This document shows positions 34,673 to 46,737 of a stretch of DNA of 64,000 bases, in pieces. Made by a program: the position numbers and the translations under genes. How positions within the stretch are numbered: the stretch's first letter is position 1; every line of letters begins with the position of its first letter. This stretch comes from Hysterangium stoloniferum (Eukaryota; Basidiomycota; Agaricomycetes; Hysterangiales; Hysterangiaceae). Below the pieces are notes generated by a model. It saw only the letters and a list, made by a program, of their open reading frames with translations, was not told the DNA's origin and ran no database searches. The DNA lies in the NCBI GenBank assembly GCA_015178975.1, contig WHVD01000138.1, positions 124,001 through 188,000 of the forward strand, written 5' to 3'.

Positions 34673-36742
34673 CAAGCGTTAATCAGAGCTTCTTGCAGGT
34701 TATTAGCATAAGTCTGCAAACTCATAATATCGTCGATGGGTTGTCCTTGAAGAAGGTAGAACCATTCCGTAGGCAGCGTGAGAATGAGTCTGCGTGTCTC
34801 ATCTCCTCTGGCCTCTGTCCTGGTGGGCCCCCGTACAGGAAACAATAGAGTTTAACTCTCTGCTGGATATAGTGGATGGGTGTCTCATGATCGTGACCAG
34901 CTTGTCGAAATTTCATGGCTTCCCATTCTAAGGCCAAGGATTCACGCCAGTGAGTTCCAAGCAATCCTTCCACAATGCCCCAGAGAAATGACCCATGAGA
35001 TTGACTGAATTCAGTACGATGCTCACAGTCTAGGGTGCTCCACCAGACCTTAGCGTTTCCCGTGAGTCATCTTGGCAGAGCAACTCCTAACATCACACTC
35101 AAAGAATCTGATATCTCCGCAAGACTCATGATGTCCATGATATAATCCAAGGCCTTGGATTGGGCTCCATCATATTCGGGGAGGTCAGACCATTTGATCT
35201 TAAGGTCGTTGGTGTTAAGAGTGATCTTCTTGTCCTTAGGTAAGTCATCAATAAGCGCGCTAGCTTGAGACCACATCGGAGTTCGAAAAGGGGTATTAGG
35301 CACTCCATTGTGGCACTCCCCACGTCCTGAGTTCCCTCCTCGGTCTGAAGTATTCGAACTCCCGGATGAATCACTAGGGGGTCCTCCTGATGGCAAGAAG
35401 GGATTCAAAGTGATCGGCAGAGAATGGTGGGGACCGTCTGGGTTCAGTGATCCTCGACCAGCAACTGGGCCAGCTATACCCTCAGTGAACGCTGTAGAGA
35501 AGGACGGTCGACCCTCGCTGGCGACCGATTGGTTTCTGACAGTGGTCACCTCGTTCCCGACATTAGGGCTGTTGGAAACTTCCTCAAACGCGACGCGAGA
35601 GCGAGGATCTCCCTGAAAAGGCGTGGACCAGGTTCCATCGCGATTTGTCTCTCGATCTCCATCGTGTTCAGGAGTCGACACCGCTGAGGTTGATGAAAGG
35701 GAGCAGAGACCTCAATCCTCTTTTCTTGAAGGTGTTCTATCACCTGCGTCCTCAAATCCAGCGGAAAGTCCTCCAATATCACAGGACGGTTGAGAGAACA
35801 TAGGAAACGAGTATCTGGAGACCCATTTAGGTTGCAAACGAACGAATTAGTCGTGGAGATAGGCAAATTGGGGACCTGAATCGAGTCATTATAGGGGAGG
35901 AGTACCTCTAAAACCATCTTATTGAGTCTTCTTTGATTTCGCTTCAGCCAACCCCTTAAAGTGAAGTATGCAAATGGCAGATTTGGCGTGACTCCATTGA
36001 GAGACTCCTCCAACATGCGGATGTACATGTACTGGTAGTCAACCTTAGGCACGACATGATGTCCGCCGAGCAGGACGTGCAGGATCTGCAACGCATCATC
36101 ATGTGTACGAAGTGCTTCAAGGAATAGAGAAAACACCTCCCCCTTGAGAATCCTTCTTCCTCCTTCCATAGCAGTAGTCACCTCGTTCGACCATTCGGGA
36201 ATCGATCGGGTCAAGTCCTCAAGGTTCCCTGGTCATGTGAATAAATCTCATGCCGATAAGATCGCCTGGTAACGACCTAGCCAAACTGCTACAGTCACTG
36301 GTAAAATGGGATAATCTGTATTGTACTCCTCTACAAAGGGAGTAACCAGATCCTTGGAGATTCGATCGGTGTAGTACATATCCCATTGTAAATTGATGGG
36401 CTGAGCATAAATCATATGACCTCCGAGGAACTGCTTGAGAATAACCTGTCTCAGAGGGAACTTGAGAACGGGCATGGGTGCTCGACCAGGCTCAACATTG
36501 GCTCCAGGGGCGTTCAACTGCCCGGGTGACGAGTGTTCTTCAGGTGGGTCGGGTGGAATGTTCGTTGACGATTCTGCTACTACTCCGGAAGGATCCTCCA
36601 GAGGAGTTGATCCTTGGAGAGTCAACGAAGACTTCCTCAAAGTGACGTTACGGGGTGGTTCCAAATTAGTGGATTTTTGACGAGGCATGGAGCTACTTGG
36701 AGCTGATGAAGACCTAGGTGTTTGGTTCTTGCCCATAGTCAT
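34673..36742 (-). pseudogene. chromovirus Z gag, minus strand
   Basis: It starts MTMGKNQTPRSSSAPSSS at 36742 and follows the Y gag through QVILKQFLGGHMIYAQPI, WLGRYQAILSA, THDDALQILHVLLGGHHVVP, FAYFTLRGWLKRNQRRLNKM and, after frame changes, IKWSDLPEYDGAQSKALDYI and AKVWWSTL to SLQTYANNLQEALINAC. There it is cut by the Y 3' LTR. Stops and frameshifts make it a pseudogene. A TGA follows LGVALPR at the same place as in Y. No pol of this copy is seen. Confidence 0.8.
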
Positions 36743-36819
36743 TCACGTGTTCGGGTTTTAGTAGTCCAATAATAAGATCTTTCTTCGTAGAAAAAGAATG
36801 GTCCTGCCCGGATCACCAC

Positions 36820-37415
36820 TGTGAAGAGTCGATAGATTCTGACCACTCAATGTACGAAGAATAGTATTTATTCAACTACTATTATTAAGTATTGACCGTT
36901 CTGTACAATACTGTAGCTTACTAGACTGATAGTACTAGTAAAGGATGCACTACACGTCACAAGAGCAACTGTACAGTTGCTCGTGACAATAAGGACTGGA
37001 GAAAAGAAGAGTTGACCTTTACGGTACAACTTGTAGCTAGAAGTAAGAAAGATAATCAGCGAAAGACTGAATATCAAAGGTAGAGATATAGCAGCGCGAA
37101 TCGACTAGAGTGTCGACAAGCGTAAAGACTTGAGAGTGGGACTTGACCTTCGCGGTTCGAGTCCAAAGATTATTAGTATGCAAGAAGTTGCTACTTTTAT
37201 AAGTAGCTGAGACGTTACCCTTGACACCTCTCGCTATTCGACGTCTGGGTCGTTACGAGGTGGTGTCTGCTGGGTAAAAAGGTGTCTATCTTTTGGCGCC
37301 GAGAGTGCCCATAGGTATACACAAGACTTCGAACTAAGAAATACAGGTATGCTCAAAGGATATAGAGAATTAAAGAAAAGGAATAGAAACTAGATAATAA
37401 AGTACTATAATATGC
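36820..37415 (-). repeat. LTR of element Z, 5'-truncated, divergent subfamily
   Basis: It is directly upstream (minus sense) of the Z gag and ends GACTCTTCACA before the primer-binding-like GTGGTGATCCGGGC. Its body differs from the other TGTGAGAGG LTRs except near the ends, and it stops without TGTGAGAGG near 37415, where a different element begins. Confidence 0.6.
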
Positions 37416-37418
37416 ATA

Positions 37419-37577
37419 TTATTCCACTGTCCAATCATGCATATATGCATACCCTTCACAGTGATTGTGTCGCCACCATTTCACATGCCATCTTTTGGGA
37501 TCAGAATCATGATCAAGTCGAATTAGCTGCACAGGATAATAATACTTCCCATGTTGGGCAAGGGCACCCAAACCAGG
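37419..37577 (-). pseudogene. C-terminal fragment of a zinc-finger transposon protein
   Basis: The minus-strand frame reads PGLGALAQHGKYYYPVQLIR and HDSDPKRWHVKWWRHNHCEG. I recognise this as part of a dispersed basidiomycete repeat protein, probably the same element as 38173-38980, but the assignment rests on memory of similar repeats and no enzyme motif is visible. An LTR directly abuts it at 37578. Confidence 0.45.
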
Positions 37578-38172
37578 TGTGAGAGGTATGGCGAAATACA
37601 CTCAGGAAATATAGTCGAATGAGCTCTTACTATATTTCCTTTATTATTTCTGTTTTGTCTCTTTTATTATATCTATAATTAGTTCGACCACCTATGTATG
37701 CGGTACATCGACTCTTGTGGGCGCACACACACCAGACTTATGTATTCTAGCGCCCGTAGTTTAGAACTCAGACACTTTTTACACCACAACCACGACTTAC
37801 CCAGACACCTTTTAGTGTCCTGTAAGTTGTGATTGGTGCATCATCTCGACCATCACAGACAGGCTTTAGCTATCTACTCAATCTGAGTTTCGAACTGTAC
37901 CAGTCGAAACTCAATCCTTATCTCAACCTGTGTGGACTACATCCACGCTACTCTATTATCCGACTCTCTAGTTACTCTACTTTGCACTCGAGCAGTCGTT
38001 CAGAATCGCACTTAACAGTCAATTCTACTTATTCGTTCTAGCTATCTACTTACTTTAGATAGCCACTTCTCTCTACTGTATTGAACTAAGGAGTCAATAC
38101 ATTGTGGTATCGTACCTAAACGGTCAATATTCTTCGTATATAGAACGGTTAGAACTTCTACCACTCTTCACA
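37578..38172 (+). repeat. solo LTR, Y family, 595 bp, no matching TSD
   Basis: It starts TGTGAGAGGTATGGCG and ends CACTCTTCACA. Flanks are CCAGG on the left and CATTG on the right. The flanking transposon sequence (YHNG on the right, PGLGAL on the left, minus sense) is not contiguous in the presumed parent, so the LTR probably marks ectopic recombination rather than a simple solo LTR. Confidence 0.75.
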
Positions 38173-38980
38173 CATTGTGATACATAATCCCATTCTTATA
38201 ATGAATAATTGTGGACAATACATTGAATATCACATGTTGTAAATTCCATCCACAGTCACAACTGCGGTTTAATTGTTTTTGAATACCAGTATCTCTAGTC
38301 TGAGGCCGAATGATAATATCACAGTCAGGATTTTTGCAATGTATGATACCCAAACATTTACATTTTGTATGCTTTCCATGATCTAAAGTTGGAGAATTTA
38401 TATCATGGTGTTTATCCCCACCTAGCACTACAGTTGCCCAGTGAACAGATAACTTGTTGAGGGCTTTATATTCAGAATGTGTAAACTGATGTGACCATTC
38501 ACCATCAGGCCATCCATCCCAGTCTTGAACCTTTTTATTCTCCATTGGTCTGATAGATGATTGTGGAGCCTTGAGATGGTGATAATTGCTCTAATTTTGG
38601 TAAAGGAACTGAGGGAGTAGCAATGGTAATGCTAGGCTTTGATGGCTTGGAAGTAACATCATCAGAAATAGTGTGAGGTGGGGCTTGGGAATTGAATATA
38701 GATGGAGTGATGTGATTTGGATTTAAAAAATAACCAAAAGGATTTCCTATCAATAATGAATTAATTATTCTGTATTAAATAATTGAGTATAACTTGTACC
38801 TTCCAGGTCATAACCAGGTAACATCCTAGGTGGATAAGGTCCATGATGGTATAGTTCAGCAACTACATATATAATTTAGTAAAACATAGAAATGATTAAA
38901 GGAAACTTGGCATACCTTTTCCAGGGGTAGATATTGTTGGTTCACAGTCTTTGATATTGATAATATCAGGCCTGGAATGA
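38173..38980 (-). pseudogene. GCM/WRKY-like zinc-finger transposon protein, fragment
   Basis: Spliceable minus-strand exons read DCEPTISTPGK, ELYHHGPYPPRMLPGYDLEG, and GNPFGYFLNPNHITPS followed by a Ser/Pro-rich linker. After one frame change comes DWDGWPDGEWSHQFTHSEYK and the Cys-rich core KCKCLGIIHCKNPDCDIIIR with SCDCGWNLQH. Introns with GT-AG ends at about 38870-38921 and 38756-38805 keep the frame. The Cys/His spacing resembles the WRKY-GCM1-type zinc fingers of fungal DNA transposons; this family call is an inference. It is cut at YHN by the LTR at 37578-38172. Confidence 0.5.
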
Positions 38981-40229
38981 AATCCAAATAACTTGTGAAA
39001 ATAATGGAACAGAAACTATATAAATAGTATATAAGAATTAATTCAAAAGGTATTATAATAATATACCATTAGAGAAATAAGAGAGATAGTTCCCAGATAA
39101 GAGGAATGGCTGAATAAATTTCAAAAAGTCTAATAAGCAGTGTAAGTGATCCAATAAGCCAAGACTTCCAAAGTATACATTCACAGGGATCCAAAGTGTC
39201 CACAGATGATGCTTCTTGACCGATATGATATTCCATCAGCAGAGAAGGAAAAGAGATGGCTATCTAAGAGAATGGATAGTATCTTTCCAAAGCAAGAGAT
39301 TCCCAAAACTCTTACAGAAGTGTAGAATAACTGGAAAGAAACAATGCTCTATAACACTGGATGAATAGAGAAGCTGATCAGAGTGTCACCAAAAGATATA
39401 GTGTGATTTGGCTCAAGAATTGGAGAGGTTGACTGTCGAGGCTCGAAAATATTTCAAACTCCGACATTGAATCTCACTGTAGGGGTGCCGCGAAAAGTGG
39501 ACAATTGCCGCGAATATACATTTTGGCTTCAAACTAAAACATAGCTATATTTTGAATGGTAATACTCAAAATACCATTTTAAATGATATATGCTCTTCAA
39601 AAAAGGACTATTTACAATTTTAAACATCCAAACCCAGTCTTAAAGTAAATTAACAGGGCCCCAATGAACAGATTGATATATTTATTAGAGTAAACTGCAA
39701 GCCTGGGGAGCAAGTTGAATGACTCTCTATGTAGGGCAGAGAATGCGACTTAGATAGAGCGGTGTAGAGATAAACCGATGCTATAACTAGGCTTCCAGTT
39801 GAGGTTTCTACTCCTCAACTGGGGCTAACTATATACTATATTACATGGTTAGTGCATGGGTCTGTGCTCACAAGGAACTCGGAACTCCGTCACTAAACTA
39901 ATAATACTATCACGGAAGTCCATGAACCGGCGATAACCTAAGCAGTCACAATACAAGGTATGAGGTCATACTAATAGATGATACCTCATATTCCAACAAT
40001 ATTATGAAGAACATAGACAAAACTATGTCTATTTTATGCTAGGTAAATGTGTCTTTGAAGGCATTTTGAGGTGTTCGCGGCAGTCGCGACACCTGCGCGG
40101 CACTTTCCCATGGCCCGAAGTAACTGTGGGAAAAGCCAGGTGACTTGTCACGCTTATCGGTCTTCAGTCTCCACCGCACGTTCGGACAAATTACACCAGC
40201 TTCCCTTACCACAAACAAATTTCCAAACT
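38981..40229. other. spacer upstream of the NLR gene
   Basis: Up to about 39100 it is probably still zinc-finger transposon introns and exons. From 39.4 to 40.1 kb I see no gene. The last 150 bp before the NLR start are GC-richer and open in the NLR frame, so they may be the 5' UTR or an N-terminal extension from the ATG at 40110. Confidence 0.4.
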
Positions 40230-43200
40230 ATGATTCCTATCTTTAAGCGTTTGAAACGAGCCTTTCTTTTATACCCTGCAGAGTCAGAACCTCTGGGTTC
40301 TTTTCTGATCCCTCCCCAGCAGTTACGGTCTAAAGGTTCCTTATCGCCTTCAGTGGGACTACTAAGTGATACATTCCAATCCAACGCCCAAGAACAAACC
40401 CGCTCTCAGGGTTTCGGCATCGAGGAGCTTGAACCAGGTATTTCTCCGTTAATCGAGTAAGCAATCAAACTTCGAATTTTATTGTCCACCAAGAGTCAAC
40501 TACGTCTTTTACAGCATCGTGGCCATCCACGGCTTGGATGGCCATCGTGAAGCATCGTGGACAGCAGACAACGGTAAACTGTGGCTTCGTGATCTCTTGC
40601 CCCGGGATGTACCGTCCGCTCGGATTTTGACATATGGGTATGATGCCTACACCGAGAGCACGGCTACATCATCCACACAGACCTTGGATGATCACGCAGA
40701 GAACTTCCTCGCACGCCTGGCTGCGTTAAGAGCAACTTCAGATACTACGGTTCGTACAATTCAAGTCTAGCGAACTTGTCGTTTCCTCATAAGAGGTGCT
40801 CCAGAAACGGCCCATAATTTTTATTGCGCACAGCCTTGGCGGGATTATTCTCAAACACGTAGGTTGATTTCTGTAATAATTATCCGGCTGTAATTCAATG
40901 TTGATGCCTGTCAGGCTTTGATACGAGCCAGTCAGGCACACAGAGGTCACCTGGTCGAACACAAATGGATAGCTTTGTCTACATATGGTATTCTATTCCT
41001 CGCCACACCACATCAAGGCACCACTGCCATTACCAACCCTGCTAATCAATTGCTGAAACTTGCATCGCTATCCAGCAAAACTAATAATGTGTTGTTGAAG
41101 CACTTGATTTCCAACTCTGAGTGGTTGCAGCAGCAGTCTTCTTCTTACAGTGCAATAAGTACAAATTTCCATACCAAATTCTTTCATGAGTCTCTTAAGA
41201 CCGTTCTTCCTGATAAAAGTTCTCAAATTGTAAGCCTCCATAAGCTTATGACCCTGTACAAATTTACAGTGCCACTTACAGATTGTTCCGAAATTTTCTG
41301 CGATGATTTCAGGGGCCAATATGGAGGCGGTAGGGATGGCTAAGGATCATAATGGGATGACCAAATTTGCATCTGAAAGTGATGATGACTTCATTTTCAT
41401 ATCAATGACAATTCAAGATATGATCAAGAAAGCACCACCCCCAATACAACTCCGGTGGACTAAGTTTGAGCATGCTGGTGAGAAATATTTATTAAATATT
41501 TGGGATATTGACATCAATTGGTACAATAGAGGTGGAGTCCACAGGAATGACATACAGGGCCAAACTTCGCCCTAGTCCAAGATTCTTGGGACAGGAGGAA
41601 TATCTTTCAACACTGAGGAAATTCTTTGGCCCTGATGATTCTCAGCCATGGAGGCACTTCCTTTTATATGGGATGGCAGGAGTTGGGAAGACTCAGATAT
41701 GTTTGAAATTTATTGAAGATGTGCTGGCCAATGATTAGTAAGTAACAAGTGACTTCAATTGGGTCTATTCTATAGGTTCTCATTAATGAATCAGTAACTA
41801 TTGGAGAATTGTCTGGATTGATGCCACAGACACAATGACCTTACAAAATGGCTTTGCCAGTATTGCAGATGATCCTGATGTTAGAGCACAAGGTGTTGAA
41901 AGGTCCAGTGATGCAGTTGTGGAATGGCTGTCTCATAATAGAAAGAAGTGGCTCCTTATATTGGATAATGCTGATGGGATGGATGATGAAATCCTTCAAT
42001 ATTTGGACAAAATCAGGTTGATTCATGCCCTGATTACAAGCCGGAGTCCTGTTCTTGGGGCCCATGTACAGTCATGCATTGAAATTCTACCAATGGATGA
42101 AGACAGTGCTATTTCTCTGTTTTGGATTGCAGGAAAGCTTCAAAAGGAATCTGATAGTACAATGGTTACAATGTCAAAACATATTGTAACAACATTAGGT
42201 TCCTTGCCCCTTGCTGTGGACATTGCAGGAGCAACAATATCTGCAGGACTATGCACACTTGATGATTATTTGAAAATGTACCAAACACAGACAGCAAACT
42301 TGTTGGATGCTAACCATCCTTCTCTGAAAGGAGCATCCAGATACAACCACACTGTGTATAGTGCATTGAATGTCTCATATAATCTCATTGAAACATCTGT
42401 CACCTTTTCTGAAACTGCACAGAATGCCTTATTCATCCTGAGAGTATTAAGTTACTTTCACCATCAGAATATCATGGAAACAATGTTCAAACAAGCTGCA
42501 GAGTCCATTCCCACAGTCATTAATGATGAACAACTGCAAACTACAACATCTGATCTTCCCACTCATTTGCTTAAATGTAATGAGGATGGAGAATGGACAA
42601 GCATGGAGTTTAGGCAGGCAATGCAAGTATTATGTGATTATTCCTTGCTATTTAAAGGTGATGATGCACATGGGTCTCTTTTTTGGACAATACATCCTGT
42701 GATTCATACATGGTGCAGAGACAGAGCTTTGAGGGGGAATAATTCTCTTTACATATGCACAGCAAGAGCTCTCTTAGTAGGAGCTATCCCAAGTGGAGAT
42801 AGTATAGAGGATATTATGAGACGAAGGAATATTTTACTCCACATTCAAGCATTTAGAAGTAGCAGCTGTGGTGGAAAGGATCTGAATGTTTATTATGATG
42901 ACATGTTTAGCAAATTTTCAATGATATTGAGAGAATTTGGCCACTGGGAAATTGCAAATGCTATGCAGAAAATTTTATTGACAAAGAGAGACAATGTATT
43001 AGGTGCACAGCACTCTGACACCATTGAAGCCAAGGCTAATTTGGCAAAAACCTACAGTGACCTGGGAAGGCTCAAGGAGGCAGAGGTGCTTCAGCTTCAG
43101 GTGTTGGAAGCCCAACAGCTTATATTAGGTCCAGAGCACCCTGACACCATTCTAGCCAAGGCCAATTTGGCAATCACCTACAGGGACCTGGGATGGCCCA

Positions 43201-45383
43201 AGGAGGCAGAGGTGCTTCAGCTTCAGGTGTGGGAAGCCCGACAGCTCATACTGGGTCCAGAGCACCCTGACACCATTCGAGCCAAGGCCAATTTGGCAAG
43301 GACCTACAGTGACCTGGGAAGGACCAAGGAGGCAGAGGTGCTTGAGCTTCAGGTGTTGGAAGCCCAACAACTCATACTAGCTCCAGAGCACCCTGACACC
43401 ATTCTGGCCAAGGCCAATTTGGCAAGCACCTACAGTGACCTGGGAAGGACCAAGGAGGCAGAGGTGCTTGAGCTTCAGGTGTTGGAAGCCCTACAGCTCA
43501 TACTAGGTCCAGAGCACCCTGACACCATTCTAGCCAAAGCCAATTTGGCAAGGACCTACATTGAGCTGGGAAGGCCCAAGGAGGCAGAGGTACTGTATCT
43601 TCAGGTGTTGGAAGCCCAACAGCCCCTACTGGGTCCAGAGCATCCTTACACTATTCAGGCCAAGGCCAATTTGGCAAGGACCTACAGTGAGCTGGGAAGG
43701 CCCAAGGAGGCAGAGGTGCTTGAGCTACAAGTGTTGGAAGTCCGACAGATCATACTAGGTCCAGAGCACCCTGACACCATTCAAGCCAAGGCCAATTTGG
43801 CAAGGACCTACAGTGACCTGGGAAGGCCCAAGGAGGCAGAGGTGCTGGAGCTACATGTGTTGGAAGCCCGACAGCTCATACTAGGTCCAGAGCACCCTGA
43901 CACCATTTTAGCCAAGGCCAATTTGGCAAGCACCTACAGTGACCTGGGAAGGCCCAAGGAGGCAGAGGTGCTTGAGCTTCAGGTGTTGGAAGCCCAACAG
44001 CTCATACTAGGTCCAGAGCACCCTGACACCATTTTAGCCAAGGCCAATTTGGCAAGCACCTACAGTGACCTGGGAAGGCCCAAGGAGGCAGAGGTGCTTG
44101 AGCTTCAGGTGTTGGAAGCCCAACAGCTCATACTGGGTCCAGAGCACCCTGGCACCATTCGAGCCAAGGCCAATTTGGCAAGGACCTACAGTGAGCTGGG
44201 AAGGCCCAAGGAGGCAGAGGTGCTTGAGCTACAAGTGTTGGAAGTCCGACAGATCATACTAGGTCCAGAGCACCCTGATACCATTCAAGCCAAGGCCAAT
44301 TTGGCAAGCACCCACAGTGACCTGGGAAGGCCCAAGGAGGCAGAGGTACTTCAGCTTCAGGTGTTGGAAGCCCAACAGCTCATACTGGGTCCAGAGCACC
44401 CTGGCACCATTCGAGCCAAGGCCAATTTGGCAAGGACCTACAGTGACCTGGGAAGGCCCAAGGAGGCAGAGGTGCTTCAGCTTCAGGTGTTGGAAGCCCA
44501 ACAGCTCATACTAGGTCCAGAGCACCCTGGCACCATTCTAGCCAAGGCCAATTTGGCAAGGACCTACAGTGACCTGGGAAGGCCCAAGGAGGCAGAGGTG
44601 CTCGAGCTTCAGGTGTTGGAAGCCCGACAGCTCATACTAGGTCCAGAGCACCCTGGCACCATTCGAGCCAAGGCCAATTTGGCAAGCATCTACAATAAGC
44701 TGGGAAGGCCCAAGGAGGCAGAGGTGCTCGAGCTTCAGGTGTTGGAAGCCCGACAGCTCATACTAGGTCCAGAGCACCCTGGCACCATTCTAGCCAAGGC
44801 CAATTTGGCAAGGACTTACAGTGACCTGGGAAGGCCCAAGGAGGCAGAGGTGCTTCAGCTTCAGGTGTTGGAAGCCCAACAGCTCATACTAGATCCAGAG
44901 CATCCTGGCATCATTCAAGCCATGGCCAATTTGGCAAGGACCTACAGTGACCTGGGAAGGCCCAAGGAGGCAGAGGTGCTTGAGCTTCAGGTGTTGGAAA
45001 CCCAACAACTCATACTAGGTCCAGAGCACTCTGACACCATTCTAGCCAAGGCCAATTTGGCAAGGACCTACAGTGACCTGGGAAGGCCCAAGGAGGCAGA
45101 GGTGCTTCAGCTTCAGGTGTTGGAAGCCCGACAGCTCATACTAGGTCCAGAGCACCCTGGCACCATTCGAGCCAAGGCCAATTTGGCAAGGACCTACAGT
45201 GATCTGGGAAGGCCCAAGGAGGCAGAGGTGCTTCAGCTTCAGGTGTTGGAAGCCCAACAGCTCATACTAGGTCCAGAGCATCCTGACACCATTCTAGCCA
45301 AGGCTAATTTGGCAAGCATCTACAATAATCTGGGAATGTACAAGGAGGCAGAGGTGCTGGAGCTTCATGTATTGGAATCCTGA
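40230..45383 (+). CDS. fungal NLR: SesB-like hydrolase, NB-ARC, TPR array
   Basis: The exons are 40230-40456, 40515-40749, 40796-40858, 40915-41229, 41282-41477, 41530-41737 and 41795-45383. They total 4833 nt, giving 1610 aa with every junction in frame. An alternative start is the ATG at 40110; 40230 has A at -3. Residues about 75-310 form an alpha/beta-hydrolase of the SesB type: IVAIHGLDGHREASWT, nucleophile Ser near 167 in FIAHSLGG, LFLATPHQGT, and a His in DHNGMTKF. NB-ARC: P-loop GMAGVGKT near 395-402, Walker B WLLILDNAD near 470, and GSLPLAVDIAG. Residues about 820-1610 are 19 TPR units of 42 aa. The architecture is that of fungal STAND receptors linked to non-self recognition and incompatibility-type cell death; the specific trigger is unknown. 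No frameshift remains after splicing, and it is likely an active gene inside a TE-rich segment. Confidence 0.85.
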
Positions 45384-45440
45384 CAGCTCATACTAGGTCC
45401 AGAGCACCCTCACATCATCCTGATCAAGGCCAATTTTGTT
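43018..45440 (+). repeat. 126-bp tandem TPR repeats, 19 coding plus a relic
   Basis: Nineteen AKANLA-type units (one reads AMANLA) are spaced by 126 bp, with the consensus TYSDLGRPKEAEVLELQVLE then LILGPEHPDTI. Most units are nearly identical at DNA level. Variation is concentrated at a few codons (R/S before TY, D/E before LG, E/Q before LQ, A/V and Q/R before Q, D/G before TI, and L/R/Q after TI). A twentieth unit continues after the stop (GPEHPHIILIKANF). Confidence 0.9.
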
Positions 45441-45770
45441 AGAATCAGAAATACAATATCTATACTAGGCAGACTGTTATAAGTCCCATTTGGCATCAGT
45501 AACTGGTTGTTACTGTTATATAACTATCTACTAATACTTGTGTTGGTACTTTGTTTTTTAAAAGCTAAATTGTACTTATTTCCTAGTAAAATACTGCATG
45601 TGAGATATCATTGGAGATTTTTCATCCTGTAGCTGTCTTTATTAAGGAGGATAGTCACAATTTATTGAATATACAAAATTTTATAGAATAGTCCTCATAT
45701 TTTAAGTGAGTGTATTTTTCCTGCCCATGCCCACATGTCCCAGGAGCCCATATTCCACCACCCCAAGACG
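45384..45770. other. NLR 3' flank and dispersed repeat
   Basis: No gene is visible. Positions 45650-45760 (CACAATTTATTGAATATAC onward) repeat 10830-10930. The stretch before it is AT-rich 3' flank of the NLR. Confidence 0.45.
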
Positions 45771-45942
45771 GTCCAGCTGCTGCTCCTGGGGAACTTCCAG
45801 GAGGAACTGGTTTTTGAAAAGTCAACGAAGACTTCCTCATGGTGACGTTACGGGGTGGTTCCAGACTTGCAGGTCTCTGGTGAGGTTTTGAACTACTTGG
45901 GGTTATCAAAGATCTTGGTGTTTGGTTCTTGCCAGTGGTCAT
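45771..45942 (-). pseudogene. chromovirus gag N-terminal fragment (copy W)
   Basis: The minus-strand frame starts MTTGKNQTPRSLITPSSS and reads LEPPRNVTMRKSSLTFQKP, matching the first about 60 residues of the Y gag, and then leaves the family near 45770. Confidence 0.7.
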
Positions 45943-46018
45943 TTATGTGCTTAGAAACTAATAGTCGTAAAGTAATGTTTTCTTCGTAGGGAAAGAGCGG
46001 TCTGGCCCGGATCACCAC

Positions 46019-46507
46019 TGTGAAGAGTGGTGGAAGTTCTAACTGTTCTATATATGAAGAATATCGACCATTTAGGTACGACATGTAGTTGTATTGACAG
46101 TCTAAGTCCAATACATGCTGAACAAGTATTGACTGTTAGTTCAATATGTCTGAGTGAAGTAACTATCTAAGGTAGAGTAGATAGCTAAAATGAATAAAGG
46201 GAATCGACCGTTAGGTATGATTCTGAATGACTGCTCGAGTGTAGAAAAGAGTAATGAGAGTCAAATGATAGAGTAGCACAGATGTTGTCCACGTGGGTGG
46301 AGATATAAGTGGAGTTTCGACTGGCACAGTTCAAAACTATGATCGTGTAGATAGTTGAAGCCCGTCTGTGATGGTCGAGATGATACCCCAATCACGACTT
46401 ACAGGACACTAACTATGTGTCTGGGTAAGTCGTGGTTGTGGGGTAAAAGGTGTCTAAGTTTTAACTACGGGCGCTAGAATACATAAGTCTGGTGTGTATG
46501 TGCCCAC
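46019..46507 (-). repeat. partial LTR of copy W, Y family
   Basis: It ends (minus sense) in CACTCTTCACA at 46019, next to the primer-binding-like GTGGTGATCCGGGCC, in front of the W gag. The upstream end is lost; at about 46507 the sequence passes into a pol fragment on the other strand. Confidence 0.7.
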
Positions 46508-46737
46508 AAGAGCTTTTGACCGTGTGCAGGATGTGCCATCCTTTGTTCATCGGTACAAAACCAAACAGCCCGAGATTGAGTGGTCAGATTCATGGGGACC
46601 CACTTTTGAGGCGACCGAAGTTACCATTGAACGAGTCATTGCATATTGGAGTCGCACACTGAAAAGCGCTGAACGTAACTATTCTGCCACTGAACAGGAA
46701 GCGTTAGCAGCAAAGGAGGGACTAGTCCACTTCCAAC
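46500..46737 (+). pseudogene. chromovirus pol fragment (RNase H)
   Basis: An open frame reads RAFDRVQDVPSFVHRYKTKQ, ERVIAYWSRTLKSAERNYSA and EQEALAAKEGLVHFQL, matching RNase H of Y with no stops. It is cut cleanly by the Y 5' LTR at 46738. It belongs to yet another copy of the family. Confidence 0.75.

Noticed and set aside
34564-34848. Plus-strand open frame across the Y 3' LTR end
   Set aside because: It crosses an LTR/gag junction in a frame with no motif; the minus strand holds the true gag codons.
43152-44514. Short open frames on both strands across the TPR array (60-80 codons)
   Set aside because: They recur every 126 bp and are shadows of the NLR coding repeats.
42950-45383. Kinesin light chain gene
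   Set aside because: The TPRs resemble that type, but the frame is continuous by splicing with NB-ARC and hydrolase domains, which is a fungal NLR arrangement.
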